Source of the DNA: an uncultured bacterium
GTDB taxonomy: Bacteria; Bacillota; Clostridia; Lachnospirales; Lachnospiraceae
Length of the DNA: 64,000 nt
Direction of reading: 5' to 3'
Assembly (NCBI GenBank): GCA_947647735.1
Contig: CANSLJ010000002.1
Coordinates: 207,147-271,146 of the forward strand
A program made the translations under genes and the position numbers. Below, one piece after another: positions 1 to 7,696 of the stretch. Position 1 is the stretch's first letter, and the number at the start of each line of letters is the position of its first letter. Under the pieces are notes generated by a model, which was not told where the DNA came from, made no database searches, and saw only the letters and a list, made by a program, of their open reading frames with translations.

Positions 1-1543
1 GCTTCTTATCGCCGCCGTTTTTATCATAGCTTATGCCGACCAGAAGGATCTCACCGCTGTATCCTTCCAATACCTGTGTATAATGCTTCTCCTTTATCTG
101 CTGTATCGCCGTCTCGGCAGTTTTATCATATTTTAGTTCCACCACCAGCGCAGGCTTTCCCGAGGAGGGCAGCGGCAAAAACACAACATCCGCAAAGCCG
201 CGTCCTGTGGGCAGTTCCCTGATCAGCCTGTAATCCTTCCGGGCGCTGTAATAGGCAAGGCTTATGGCGCATCCAAGCGAATTTTCATCATTGTAAGTCA
301 GCACGGAAGCCGCCTCCGTGTGCGCCTGATCAAGCCCTTCGGCAACGCTTTCCGCATCACCCCTGAGGGTATCGTTCAGCAGCTTTTCGGAAGCCTTCAA
401 GATCCGCATCACATCCCCCCAGCCACCTGTGCTCATGGCATTTTCAAACTCCTCCAGAATTTCCCTGTTCGGAATAAAGGCCTCCTTCTTTTCTGCATCA
501 TATCCCAGATAACCCAGATGGATCAGCAGTGTCAGCACATCGTCCTTCGTCTGAAAAGTGCGCATATCATTCTGAAAGCTGAGCGTATTTACCCTGACAT
601 GCCCGCCTCCCATCATTGTTACGATATCTGACCGCAGCCCGTCAAAATCCATGTCCATATAGATTTTCAGCGCCTCATAAGTCTCGGTGGACGTCCAGTA
701 ATTGGAGAAAATACCGTTTCTCATCGCCCCTACGACAGACCTTGGATTGAAAATATGTTTAAACCGTCGCAATACATATCCGTCGTACCAGTTACTAGTC
801 TGTGTGAAATCCATACCATAGCGCTCACACAGTTCCTTCACCTCCGATTCCGTAAAACCGGTATATTCCTCAAAGATATTTTGATCTGTCATGGAATATT
901 CCCAGAACATGTTCAGCGCTGAGTGTTTTCCGTACTTTTTCACCGGCAAAATACCTGTCATATAGGCAAGCGCCACATATCCCCTGTCCTTCAAAAGCGC
1001 CCGCAGATAATCAAGATATTCTTTCTGCAGTTCCTCCGATTCCTGACGCTCACGTATGATGCAGTCCCACTCATCGATCAGGAAAACAAATTTTCTCCCG
1101 GTTTCCGCATAAACTATCTGAAGTGCATCGACAATCCCTATATCCTGTTCTTCCGCCAGCATCTTATACTCTCTGCAAATATCCCTAAGCACACATTTCT
1201 CCAGATATCCGGTCACATCCTGCTTTTTTGCTCCGATCAGAAAATCCTGCATATTCAGATATATGACATCATACTGATTCAAATACTTTTCAAAGCTGTC
1301 ATCCTTTTCAATTTTCAGCCCTGAAAAAAGCTTTCTGGATTCCCATCTGCAGCCATAGTATGCCGCCAGCATTTCAAGCGCCATAGATTTCCCAAAACGC
1401 CGCGGCCTGCTGACGCAGATATATTTTTCCTTTGTATTGAGAAGCCTGTTTGTACAGGCGATCAGTCCCGTTTTATCCACATATATTTCAGAACGGATCG
1501 ACTCCTCAAAGCCGTCATTCCTCGGATTCAGATAAATTCCCAT
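1..1543 (-). CDS. AAA-ATPase-like protein with C-terminal PD-(D/E)XK nuclease-type domain (partial)
   Basis: About 514 codons are visible; the 3' end runs off the left edge. The start is the ATG at 1541-1543, 5 nt after an AGGAG ribosome site supplied by the right end of repeat R1. Visible motifs: a Walker A variant RPRRFGKS near residues 46-53, a Walker B FVFLIDEWD near 152-160, then a C-terminal part with ADVVFL and VVELKY (about 452 and 467-472), the Asp and Glu-x-Lys of a PD-(D/E)XK fold. This is the family annotated as AAA-ATPase-like plus DUF1703/PDDEXK_9, which is very common and often multicopy in Clostridia and Bacteroidetes. Its role is not established; a mobile or defence-related nuclease/ATPase role is an inference. 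It follows nrdD on the same strand. Confidence 0.85.
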   Translation of the reverse strand, partial: MGIYLNPRNDGFEESIRSEIYVDKTGLIACTNRLLNTKEKYICVSRPRRFGKSMALEMLAAYYGCRWESRKLFSGLKIEKDDSFEKYLNQYDVIYLNMQDFLIGAKKQDVTGYLEKCVLRDICREYKMLAEEQDIGIVDALQIVYAETGRKFVFLIDEWDCIIRERQESEELQKEYLDYLRALLKDRGYVALAYMTGILPVKKYGKHSALNMFWEYSMTDQNIFEEYTGFTESEVKELCERYGMDFTQTSNWYDGYVLRRFKHIFNPRSVVGAMRNGIFSNYWTSTETYEALKIYMDMDFDGLRSDIVTMMGGGHVRVNTLSFQNDMRTFQTKDDVLTLLIHLGYLGYDAEKKEAFIPNREILEEFENAMSTGGWGDVMRILKASEKLLNDTLRGDAESVAEGLDQAHTEAASVLTYNDENSLGCAISLAYYSARKDYRLIRELPTGRGFADVVFLPLPSSGKPALVVELKYDKTAETAIQQIKEKHYTQVLEGYSGEILLVGISYDKNGGDKK

Positions 1544-1550
1544 ATTTTCT

Positions 1551-1670
1551 CCTATTCCAGTTCCGCATATGCCCTACCAGTACACCAATAACCTAAGACA
1601 ATTTCCAGCCGTTTCACGTCTGTAGATCGTCTTGTGCACTGTACGGGCATATGCTGTTTTCCAGTTCCGC
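1551..1670 (-). repeat. Intergenic hairpin repeat R1 (family R, full length)
   Basis: Read on the - strand, the element begins with GCGGAACTGGAAAACAGC and ends with GCGGAACTGGAATAGGA, so the same 10-mer flanks both sides. Between them is one long hairpin. The outer arms are 1645-1654 and 1565-1574 (GCATATGCCC / GGGCATATGC, perfectly complementary). An inner stem pairs the CACAAGACGAT side with the AAATTGTCTT side. The right end merges into the AGGAG ribosome site of the downstream AAA-ATPase gene; the left end lies 5 nt after the nrdD stop codon. Confidence 0.85.
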
Positions 1671-1675
1671 AGGCA

Positions 1676-3835
1676 TCACATCGAAACCCGCTCCCCGATC
1701 TCCGCCATCTTCGCATCGCACAGCCTTGTATCCCCGTGCACTCTCGAATAGGCGAGATACCCGTTCATCCGGTCGATCTTCGTCAGATTCCTGCTGCCGC
1801 ATTTCGGACAGACATCCATCTCCAGCTCCTGATGCCCGCAGTCGTCACAGTAAGCCAGCGACAGGTTCACGCCCTCATAAAATCCCATCTCCATCGCCCG
1901 CCGCACCAGCGTGCGGATCGCCTCCAAATTATAATCGATCGGATACTTCACATACTGGATCTTGCCGCCGTTAAACAGCTCCCAGAACCGTTTCTCCAGA
2001 TCCTGTTTCTGGATCGGCGTGATTTGCTCCGTCACATGACAGTGGAAACTGTTGGACACATACTCCCTGTCGGAAACACCCTCAACGATACCGTATTTTG
2101 CCCGAAACTGCTCCACCTGCAGCCCGCAGAGATTTTCCGCCGGCGTGCCGTAGATCGCATAGAGGCGCTTATCTTCCTTCTTAAACTGCCCGATCCTGTC
2201 ATTAATATACCGCATCACTTCCAGCGCAAAGGCTCCGTCCTCCACCAGAGACTTTCCGTTGTAAAGCACCTGCAGTTCATTTAAAGCTGTAATGCCGAAA
2301 CTTGCCGTGGCAGAAGCCAGCACAGGCTTTATCTTGTCATGAAAATCCAGATGCCCGCCGTAAAAGCCGCCCTCACAGTAACCCAGCGGATTGTTGGAAG
2401 CCTTCATCTCTCCCAGATAGGCGTAAGTCCGCAGATGCAGCCGTCTGATCAGTTCCAGATAATAATCCAGCACCTCGTAAAAATCCCGGCTCTCCTGCCT
2501 TGCCTTCGCCAGGATCATCGGCAGATGGAGGGATACCACGCCGATATTAAACCGCCCCACAAACACCGGCTTATCCGCCTCGTCCGCCGGCTCCATGCCG
2601 CCTCTCTCATACCAGGGTGACAAAAAGGCACGGCACCCCATGGGCGAGATCACCCTGCCGTATTTTTTATACATCTCCGCAATATAGCCTTCCCCGGTCA
2701 GCGAAAGCCAGTCGGGATACATGGTCCTGGCAGAACAGGCAATCCCCGCCTCAAACAACTCCTCCAGCTCGCACCCCGGCCCATGCAGATCTTTGTCATA
2801 CAGAAAAACGATCTTCGGAAACAGCACCGGTTTTTTATGTCCCTTTTTGCCCTGTCCGCCCTTCCGCACTTCCAGCAGCGTCCTTGTGGCAAGACGGGCA
2901 AACCGGTCTTTCCCGAGCCCCGCCGTCACCGTGATAAACGGATAGTCCCCGCGGCTTGACGCCACGGTATTAAATTTATATTCCCAGCCCTGAAAGCCCT
3001 GCTCCATCTCCTTACAGAGATCCTTCCACGCCTGATCCTTCGCCTTCTCCTCCGTCAGCCCGAGGGAGAGATATTTTTTCAGATTTCTGTCATAGGACTT
3101 TTCCGCATAGGGCACCAGAAGCTTATCCACCTCCGGCACCGTAAAACCGCCGTACTGCTGGCTCGCCGCCGACAGCACGATATCCCCCATCACATCAAAA
3201 GCGGTGTCCAGCGTCTTCGGCTCATTGTACCAGACATTTCCCATCTCGAAGCCGCCCTGCAGTACCTCCCCGATATTGAACAGGCAGCAGTTCATCGTAT
3301 CACGCCTCGCGGACATATCATGAATATAGATATAACCGTCATGTGCCGCCTGGATCTCTTCCCTCGTGAGGAAAAACTTCTGATACATTTCCCGGTTCAA
3401 CTGATTGAAGATCAGGCTCCGCCTTGTGGAGACAAGAGCGGAATCCGTGTTGGCATTCTCCTTATCCCCGATGTACATGATGGACTGGCTCTTTTTGTAG
3501 ACCTCATCCAGCATCTTTACAAAATCCTGCTTGTAATTCCGGTAATCCCGGTAGCTTTTTGCCACCAGAGGATTGATCTCCTCCAGCGCATACTCCACCA
3601 CATGATGCATCACCTCGATGGGAATATTTGCCATCTGCTCTTCTTCCACTCTGCCGATCACAAGCTCGCAGATCTTTCCCTTCTCCTCCCCAGTCAGTTC
3701 CACCATCACACGATATGCGCTCTTTCCCACCGCGTTGACGACTTTCTGCACCTGAAAGGGTTCCTTGCTGCCGTCTTTTTTTATGATATATACCTGATAT
3801 TTCGGTTGATATAATTCGTTGTAGTTGATTTCCAT
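1676..3835 (-). CDS. nrdD: Anaerobic (class III) ribonucleoside-triphosphate reductase
   Basis: This 719-residue glycyl-radical enzyme reduces ribonucleoside triphosphates to deoxyribonucleotides without oxygen. An ATP-cone allosteric domain occupies about residues 5-100. The active-site region contains DTMNCCLFNIGEV. A zinc site of two CxxC pairs (CDDC and CPKC) sits near residues 663-680, followed by the glycyl-radical motif RMNGYL with the radical glycine near 692. The ATG at 3835 is chosen because GAGGAAA lies just upstream; a frame extension to 3877 has no comparable site. The activase NrdG is not nearby in this window. No NrdR box was recognised in the upstream 130 bp. Confidence 0.95.
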   Translation of the reverse strand: MEINYNELYQPKYQVYIIKKDGSKEPFQVQKVVNAVGKSAYRVMVELTGEEKGKICELVIGRVEEEQMANIPIEVMHHVVEYALEEINPLVAKSYRDYRNYKQDFVKMLDEVYKKSQSIMYIGDKENANTDSALVSTRRSLIFNQLNREMYQKFFLTREEIQAAHDGYIYIHDMSARRDTMNCCLFNIGEVLQGGFEMGNVWYNEPKTLDTAFDVMGDIVLSAASQQYGGFTVPEVDKLLVPYAEKSYDRNLKKYLSLGLTEEKAKDQAWKDLCKEMEQGFQGWEYKFNTVASSRGDYPFITVTAGLGKDRFARLATRTLLEVRKGGQGKKGHKKPVLFPKIVFLYDKDLHGPGCELEELFEAGIACSARTMYPDWLSLTGEGYIAEMYKKYGRVISPMGCRAFLSPWYERGGMEPADEADKPVFVGRFNIGVVSLHLPMILAKARQESRDFYEVLDYYLELIRRLHLRTYAYLGEMKASNNPLGYCEGGFYGGHLDFHDKIKPVLASATASFGITALNELQVLYNGKSLVEDGAFALEVMRYINDRIGQFKKEDKRLYAIYGTPAENLCGLQVEQFRAKYGIVEGVSDREYVSNSFHCHVTEQITPIQKQDLEKRFWELFNGGKIQYVKYPIDYNLEAIRTLVRRAMEMGFYEGVNLSLAYCDDCGHQELEMDVCPKCGSRNLTKIDRMNGYLAYSRVHGDTRLCDAKMAEIGERVSM

Positions 3836-3967
3836 ATATTTTTCCTCACGGCATCTTTCTGTACATTCCGTCAACATCTTCCTTTACTGCACCCTATTCT
3901 GCCACATCTGTGTTATCATGAACTCCCGCTGTTCATGTTTCAAGCCCCGTTCGGTTTCTCTGCCCCA

Positions 3968-4960
3968 TCAGCCATCCATTTCCTCCACGATCTCCCGCAG
4001 ATAGTCCCGATACCCGTCCCGCACGGATTCCGGCGCCGTCACTTTTACTTCCTTCCCGATCCCGGCAAGCCAGCCGTAAAACTGCCTGCTGACCATCACC
4101 TTCACATGCACCGCAAACCGCCCCTCCGGGAGTTTTTGCAGTGAAACATCTTTCCCGAACCGGTCCAGCACGACACCCACCAGAAAATCCGGAAAGCTCA
4201 GTGTCACGATCGTCTCATCCCCGCCGTACATCCCGAAGGTCTTCGCCGAGTACGCCGACAGATCACACTTTTCAAAAACAGCCTCCCCCTCCCGACGCTC
4301 CTTAAGCATCTCGATCGGTCCGATCTTATCCACCCGGAAATGCTTCAGCATCCCCGCCTCCGCGTCATAACCGATCAGATAATAATTCTCATCATTCCAC
4401 ATCAGCGACCAGGGACTGATCCTGTAAGGCTTCCCGCCTTTCCTCGGCACCAGCTTTTTCTGGAGATTCCACTCCAGATACAAGAAGGATATCTGCCTGT
4501 TTTCATGGATCGCCGTATGTATCGCATCCACATGATAGTAAATGCTCTCATTCTCATTCTTGATCTGCCCCGACGTATAGACCTGACGCCGGAGCTGCAC
4601 CGCCTCATGCCTGCTGGCGAGCTTCCCGATCTTCCGGATGAGCTGCTCCGACTTGGATCTTGTGATAAAACGGGAAGCGGAAACCGCATCCGCAAGAAGC
4701 TTTAACTCCGGCAGTTCAAAATCTCTGGACGCCAGATAATACCCGCCGCTGCTTCTGGATGGATCAAAACCGATATCCACACCGAAATCCGCCAGACAAT
4801 CCATATCATGATAGACGCTCTTCCGCTCCGCGCTGATCTCCTCCGCCTTCAGCTTTTCCAGCAAAACCGCCATAGGCATGGGATGCTGTTCGTCTGTCTG
4901 TTCTGTCAGGATCTTCAGGAGATATAATAACTTTAGTTTTTGTTTCTCTGATTTTGGCAT
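3968..4960 (-). CDS. WYL-domain transcriptional regulator
   Basis: A 330-residue protein: N-terminal winged helix-turn-helix (about 1-70, with the ERKSVYHDMDCL region typical of the DeoR-like part), then a WYL domain around residues 150-230 containing PYRISPWSLMWNDENYYLIG, and a C-terminal WCX-like extension. WYL regulators sense ligands (often nucleic-acid related) and are frequently found with phage-defence or stress genes; that link is family knowledge, not seen here. The start ATG at 4960 lies 1 bp past the stop of the 80-residue gene upstream, so it is translationally coupled to the DUF3791-DUF3990 cassette and is probably its regulator or effector partner. Confidence 0.9.
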   Translation of the reverse strand: MPKSEKQKLKLLYLLKILTEQTDEQHPMPMAVLLEKLKAEEISAERKSVYHDMDCLADFGVDIGFDPSRSSGGYYLASRDFELPELKLLADAVSASRFITRSKSEQLIRKIGKLASRHEAVQLRRQVYTSGQIKNENESIYYHVDAIHTAIHENRQISFLYLEWNLQKKLVPRKGGKPYRISPWSLMWNDENYYLIGYDAEAGMLKHFRVDKIGPIEMLKERREGEAVFEKCDLSAYSAKTFGMYGGDETIVTLSFPDFLVGVVLDRFGKDVSLQKLPEGRFAVHVKVMVSRQFYGWLAGIGKEVKVTAPESVRDGYRDYLREIVEEMDG

Positions 4961-4961
4961 G

Positions 4962-5204
4962 TTATCCTCTCATCCACGAAGCAACGTTTCCGCTTTCTTC
5001 ATCCTGTAACATACTCCATACATACTCAAAAGACTCCGCATAAAGCCCAGATTCCCTGTCTTGCAGTAATTCATATGTCATTGTTTTCAACAGTTTTATC
5101 AGCGCCTCCTCCTCTGAACACTGCCGTTCCCTGCTTATACGCTGTACTAAATAAAAGGACAGATTCTGTATTGATTTATTTATATTTACAGTTGTCGCCT
5201 TCAT
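4962..5204 (-). CDS. Small helical protein of the DUF3990 cassette
   Basis: An 80-residue protein of unknown function. It begins MKATTVNINKSIQ and is predicted mostly helical, with EEALIKLLKTMTYELLQD in the middle and a conserved-looking GLYAESFEYVWSML toward the C-terminus. It overlaps the DUF3990 gene upstream by 4 nt (ATGA at 5201-5204) and is followed after 1 bp by the WYL regulator start. The size, acidic and helical character and overlap with a putative toxin would suit an antitoxin or accessory subunit, but this is inference; no DNA-binding motif is obvious. Confidence 0.75.
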   Translation of the reverse strand: MKATTVNINKSIQNLSFYLVQRISRERQCSEEEALIKLLKTMTYELLQDRESGLYAESFEYVWSMLQDEESGNVASWMRG

Positions 5205-5770
5205 CCTACGATCTCCCTTTTTACTCTTTTAAAACGAAGCTTTTGAATCGCCGCATAAGTTCCGAAAAAATATTGTTTCGGCAGATTTTCCGGCTCCAGA
5301 TCCTTTATCAGTTCATCTAATACTTCATCCGCATAACCTGTTCTGATCAAATCTTCTCTATATGAATTTATGATCGTGACAGTGTTCTCATCTGCTGTCG
5401 GTCCTATTACAATATCATAATTGTGTATACTTCTATCAGAATCCCTGTTCTTCAGGATAAAGCGAACCCATTCCCGATCAGCCTCCTTAAAAACCTTTAT
5501 CCTCAAATCCTCCCGCTTCTCAAGACATCTGTCATCAAACTCCAGATTATATCTGTATGCCTGGTACACTCCTGTTTTATACTGTGGATTTCTTCCCTTT
5601 ATCTTTGCTTCCTTTATCTCAATTATACGTTTATTTCTTCTGGCTATATTTTCTGCATGACTTTTTACGGAAGTCGCATAAAATCCCTTTCCAAAATCTT
5701 TATACCCTTTTCCCTGCTCCACATCAATCTCTGTAATATCATATATTGTTCCATGATATAAGTCTTTCAT
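5201..5770 (-). CDS. DUF3990 protein, ADP-ribosyltransferase-like
   Basis: A 189-residue protein matching DUF3990 by motif pattern. An N-terminal LYHGT (residues 4-8) resembles the first strand motif of H-Y-type ADP-ribosyltransferases. DFGKGFYATS (about 25-34) is the second motif, and HNYDIVIGPTADENTV (about 116-131) is the third region. DUF3990 is, to my knowledge, placed in the ADP-ribosyltransferase clan; target and activity are not known for this copy. It overlaps DUF3791 upstream and the 80-residue gene downstream by 4 nt each (ATGA junctions), giving a tightly coupled operon. The base composition is more AT-rich than the neighbouring housekeeping genes, compatible with horizontal gain. 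Confidence 0.85.
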   Translation of the reverse strand: MKDLYHGTIYDITEIDVEQGKGYKDFGKGFYATSVKSHAENIARRNKRIIEIKEAKIKGRNPQYKTGVYQAYRYNLEFDDRCLEKREDLRIKVFKEADREWVRFILKNRDSDRSIHNYDIVIGPTADENTVTIINSYREDLIRTGYADEVLDELIKDLEPENLPKQYFFGTYAAIQKLRFKRVKREIVG

Positions 5771-5991
5771 CTTCCGATATTCTCCTCTATCGCATCCATG
5801 TACGATCTCAAGTCCTGCAATATCCCCTTTATTCCCATGGAATTATATTCCTCATAACAGATATCAATATAGGAAAGCAGGCCATACTTATCCAGAATGT
5901 CACTTACCTTGCAAAAATCAATATTCCATTCCCGCTTCATACAGTTGGCTATGGTTATCTGCATATTCAAAACATTATCCGTTCTGGTCAT
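5767..5991 (-). CDS. DUF3791 protein, first gene of the cassette
   Basis: A 74-residue protein if the ATG at 5991 is used (AAGGA seven bases upstream); a GTG at 6012 with GGGGGA upstream is an alternative giving 81 residues. The pattern fits DUF3791: an N-terminal helix (VLNMQITIANCMKREW), then CKVSDILDKYGLLSYIDICYE and a C-terminal helix. DUF3791 genes are repeatedly seen directly upstream of DUF3990 genes, and here they overlap by 4 nt. A role as immunity or antitoxin partner is inferred from this linkage alone. The AT-rich 57 bp upstream (6013-6069) must hold the promoter, but I cannot assign boxes with confidence. Confidence 0.75.
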   Translation of the reverse strand: MTRTDNVLNMQITIANCMKREWNIDFCKVSDILDKYGLLSYIDICYEEYNSMGIKGILQDLRSYMDAIEENIGR

Positions 5992-6069
5992 CCCCGCTTC
6001 CTTTTCTTTCACAAAATCCCCCTAAAACAATATACTATATACCTTGCAATATTTTATATCCATGTTTTA

Positions 6070-6789
6070 TTATTCTCCTGATGTGACGATCCCAAACAAC
6101 TCCCGCAGATTCCTGATCTCATACTCTACATGCACCGCCCGCTCATCCTCCTGATACGCCGGCAGCGCCTTCCCCTTCGGATTATACCAGCAGGCATCCA
6201 CCCCGGTATTATTTGCCCCGCGCATATCGGAAGTCAGAGAATCCCCCACAAGCAGAGCCCTCTCCTTCCTGAAATCAGAAAGCTCGCTGAACGCAATATC
6301 GAAAAACTCCTTCCGGGGCTTCTCATACCCTATCACATCCGATATAAAAACTTTATCGATCAGTTTGTCAAATCCGGAATTTTTCATCTTGATCTGCTGC
6401 GTGACAAGAATGCCGTTGGTCACAATATGCTGTTTTACGCCCAGCGCATTCAACTCTTTCACGATCTCATAGGAATCGTCCACATAGTAAGTCTTTGTCC
6501 CCAATTCCCGCTCATACTGACTCTGCATCTCCTCCGCGTCAATATGATCGATCCCCTGCTGTCTGAAAAACTCCCGGAATCTCCCCGGCAGCAGCTCCTT
6601 TTTCGTGGTCTCGCCCCGCTCCAGCCTCTCCCAGAACTTTTCATTGATCCCCGAATACAGAGCGAGCATTTCCTCCGTCATCGTAACGCCGTGGGCCTCC
6701 AGGCACACCCCCAGCGCATACCGTTCCGACATTTTAAAATCAAGTAATGTACCGTCCAGATCCCATAAGATCGTATCGTATTTTAACAT
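6070..6789 (-). CDS. yjjG: HAD-family pyrimidine nucleotide phosphatase, YjjG type
   Basis: A 239-residue haloacid-dehalogenase-fold hydrolase. Motif I is DLDGTLLDF (residues 10-18, nucleophile D10 and acid D12), motif II is the Thr of IVTNG, motif III the Lys of YEKPRKEFF, and motif IV GDSLTSD. The helical cap after motif I and overall length fit the YjjG subfamily, which dephosphorylates pyrimidine nucleoside 5'-monophosphates including non-canonical ones (house-cleaning). Substrate here is inferred from family only. GAGGGA lies eight bases before the ATG. Confidence 0.85.
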   Translation of the reverse strand: MLKYDTILWDLDGTLLDFKMSERYALGVCLEAHGVTMTEEMLALYSGINEKFWERLERGETTKKELLPGRFREFFRQQGIDHIDAEEMQSQYERELGTKTYYVDDSYEIVKELNALGVKQHIVTNGILVTQQIKMKNSGFDKLIDKVFISDVIGYEKPRKEFFDIAFSELSDFRKERALLVGDSLTSDMRGANNTGVDACWYNPKGKALPAYQEDERAVHVEYEIRNLRELFGIVTSGE

Positions 6790-6925
6790 AGATCATTTCC
6801 CTCTTATCCTTCGCCGCAAACCCGCGCCGCCGCGCTCTATGCCCGATTCCATCGGACGTTCGCCCGCCGCATAACCGGCAGAAAAGCAAAAAGATGCCCA
6901 TGTTTCCATGAACATCCTTTCCCGG

Positions 6926-7093
6926 TCATATGCCTTCTTCTTCCGCAGTCCCGCTCTCCGGCACTGCCTTTGCATCTTTGCTCTTTCTCCATTTGATCCC
7001 GATAAAGCATGCCGCAACTACCAGAACCGCCACGATCACAAAAACAATAGCATATGCCAGAAAATTGACTCCAAATGATGCTCCAGCACTCAT
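6926..7093 (-). CDS. 55-residue single-pass membrane protein
   Basis: A short frame, ATG at 7093 to TGA at 6926. After MSAGASFGVN comes one strongly hydrophobic segment (about residues 11-32, FLAYAIVFVIVAVLVVAACF), then a basic IKWRKSKD and an acidic tail ending EEEGI. GAAGGA sits seven bases before the start. The layout (short outside N-terminus, one helix, positive-inside tail) is that of a genuine small membrane protein rather than chance. Function unknown; it stands alone between yjjG and rnhA. Confidence 0.65.
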   Translation of the reverse strand: MSAGASFGVNFLAYAIVFVIVAVLVVAACFIGIKWRKSKDAKAVPESGTAEEEGI

Positions 7094-7153
7094 CGTTCAT
7101 TCCTTCTTTCTTTATATAGTACGCACTACTACGCTTACTCTCGAGTATACCAT

Positions 7154-7627
7154 CTACAGGCCTGCATCGTCAAGTAAGTCCTCGCCGTCCGCGGCGCTTG
7201 TGGCGAGCTGGTCACAACGCTCGTTCTCGGGATGCCCGTCATGCCCTTTCACCCAGACAAACTCCACCTCATGAGGCTCCATCGCCTTTAAAAGGCGCTT
7301 CCAGAGATCCACATTTTTTACCGCCCCTCCGTCAGCCTTTTTCCAGTTTTTTTTCAGCCAGCCACCGATCCAGTTCTTCTGGAAAGCATCCACCAGATAC
7401 TTGGAATCCGAGACCAACTTCACCCTACAGGGTTTGATGAGCGCCTCCAGCCCCGCTATCGCCGCCATCAGCTCCATGCGGTTGTTCGTCGTTTTTTTAT
7501 ACCCTGCACTATACTCTCTCTCATGCAGGGTCCCCCTGCCGTCCACATACTGCACCACAGCGCCGTATCCGCCGGGACCGTCCGGGTTTCCCCGCGCCGC
7601 ACCGTCTGTATAGATCGTCACATTCAT
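7154..7627 (-). CDS. rnhA: Ribonuclease HI
   Basis: A 157-residue RNase HI that cleaves RNA in RNA-DNA hybrids (primer and R-loop removal). The catalytic carboxylates are visible: D8 in YTDGAARGNP, the Glu of NNRMELMAA, the Asp of SDSKYLVDA, and the Asp of NERCDQLA near residue 138. The basic handle region WLKKNWKKADGG is present as in E. coli RNase HI, and length is typical. No N-terminal hybrid-binding domain. Confidence 0.95.
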   Translation of the reverse strand: MNVTIYTDGAARGNPDGPGGYGAVVQYVDGRGTLHEREYSAGYKKTTNNRMELMAAIAGLEALIKPCRVKLVSDSKYLVDAFQKNWIGGWLKKNWKKADGGAVKNVDLWKRLLKAMEPHEVEFVWVKGHDGHPENERCDQLATSAADGEDLLDDAGL

Positions 7628-7696
7628 ATTCTCGCCCTGCTTCCTGTCAATCTCTCCAAATCACTTCTACCTATAAACACATAAGCCCTGTATTTC

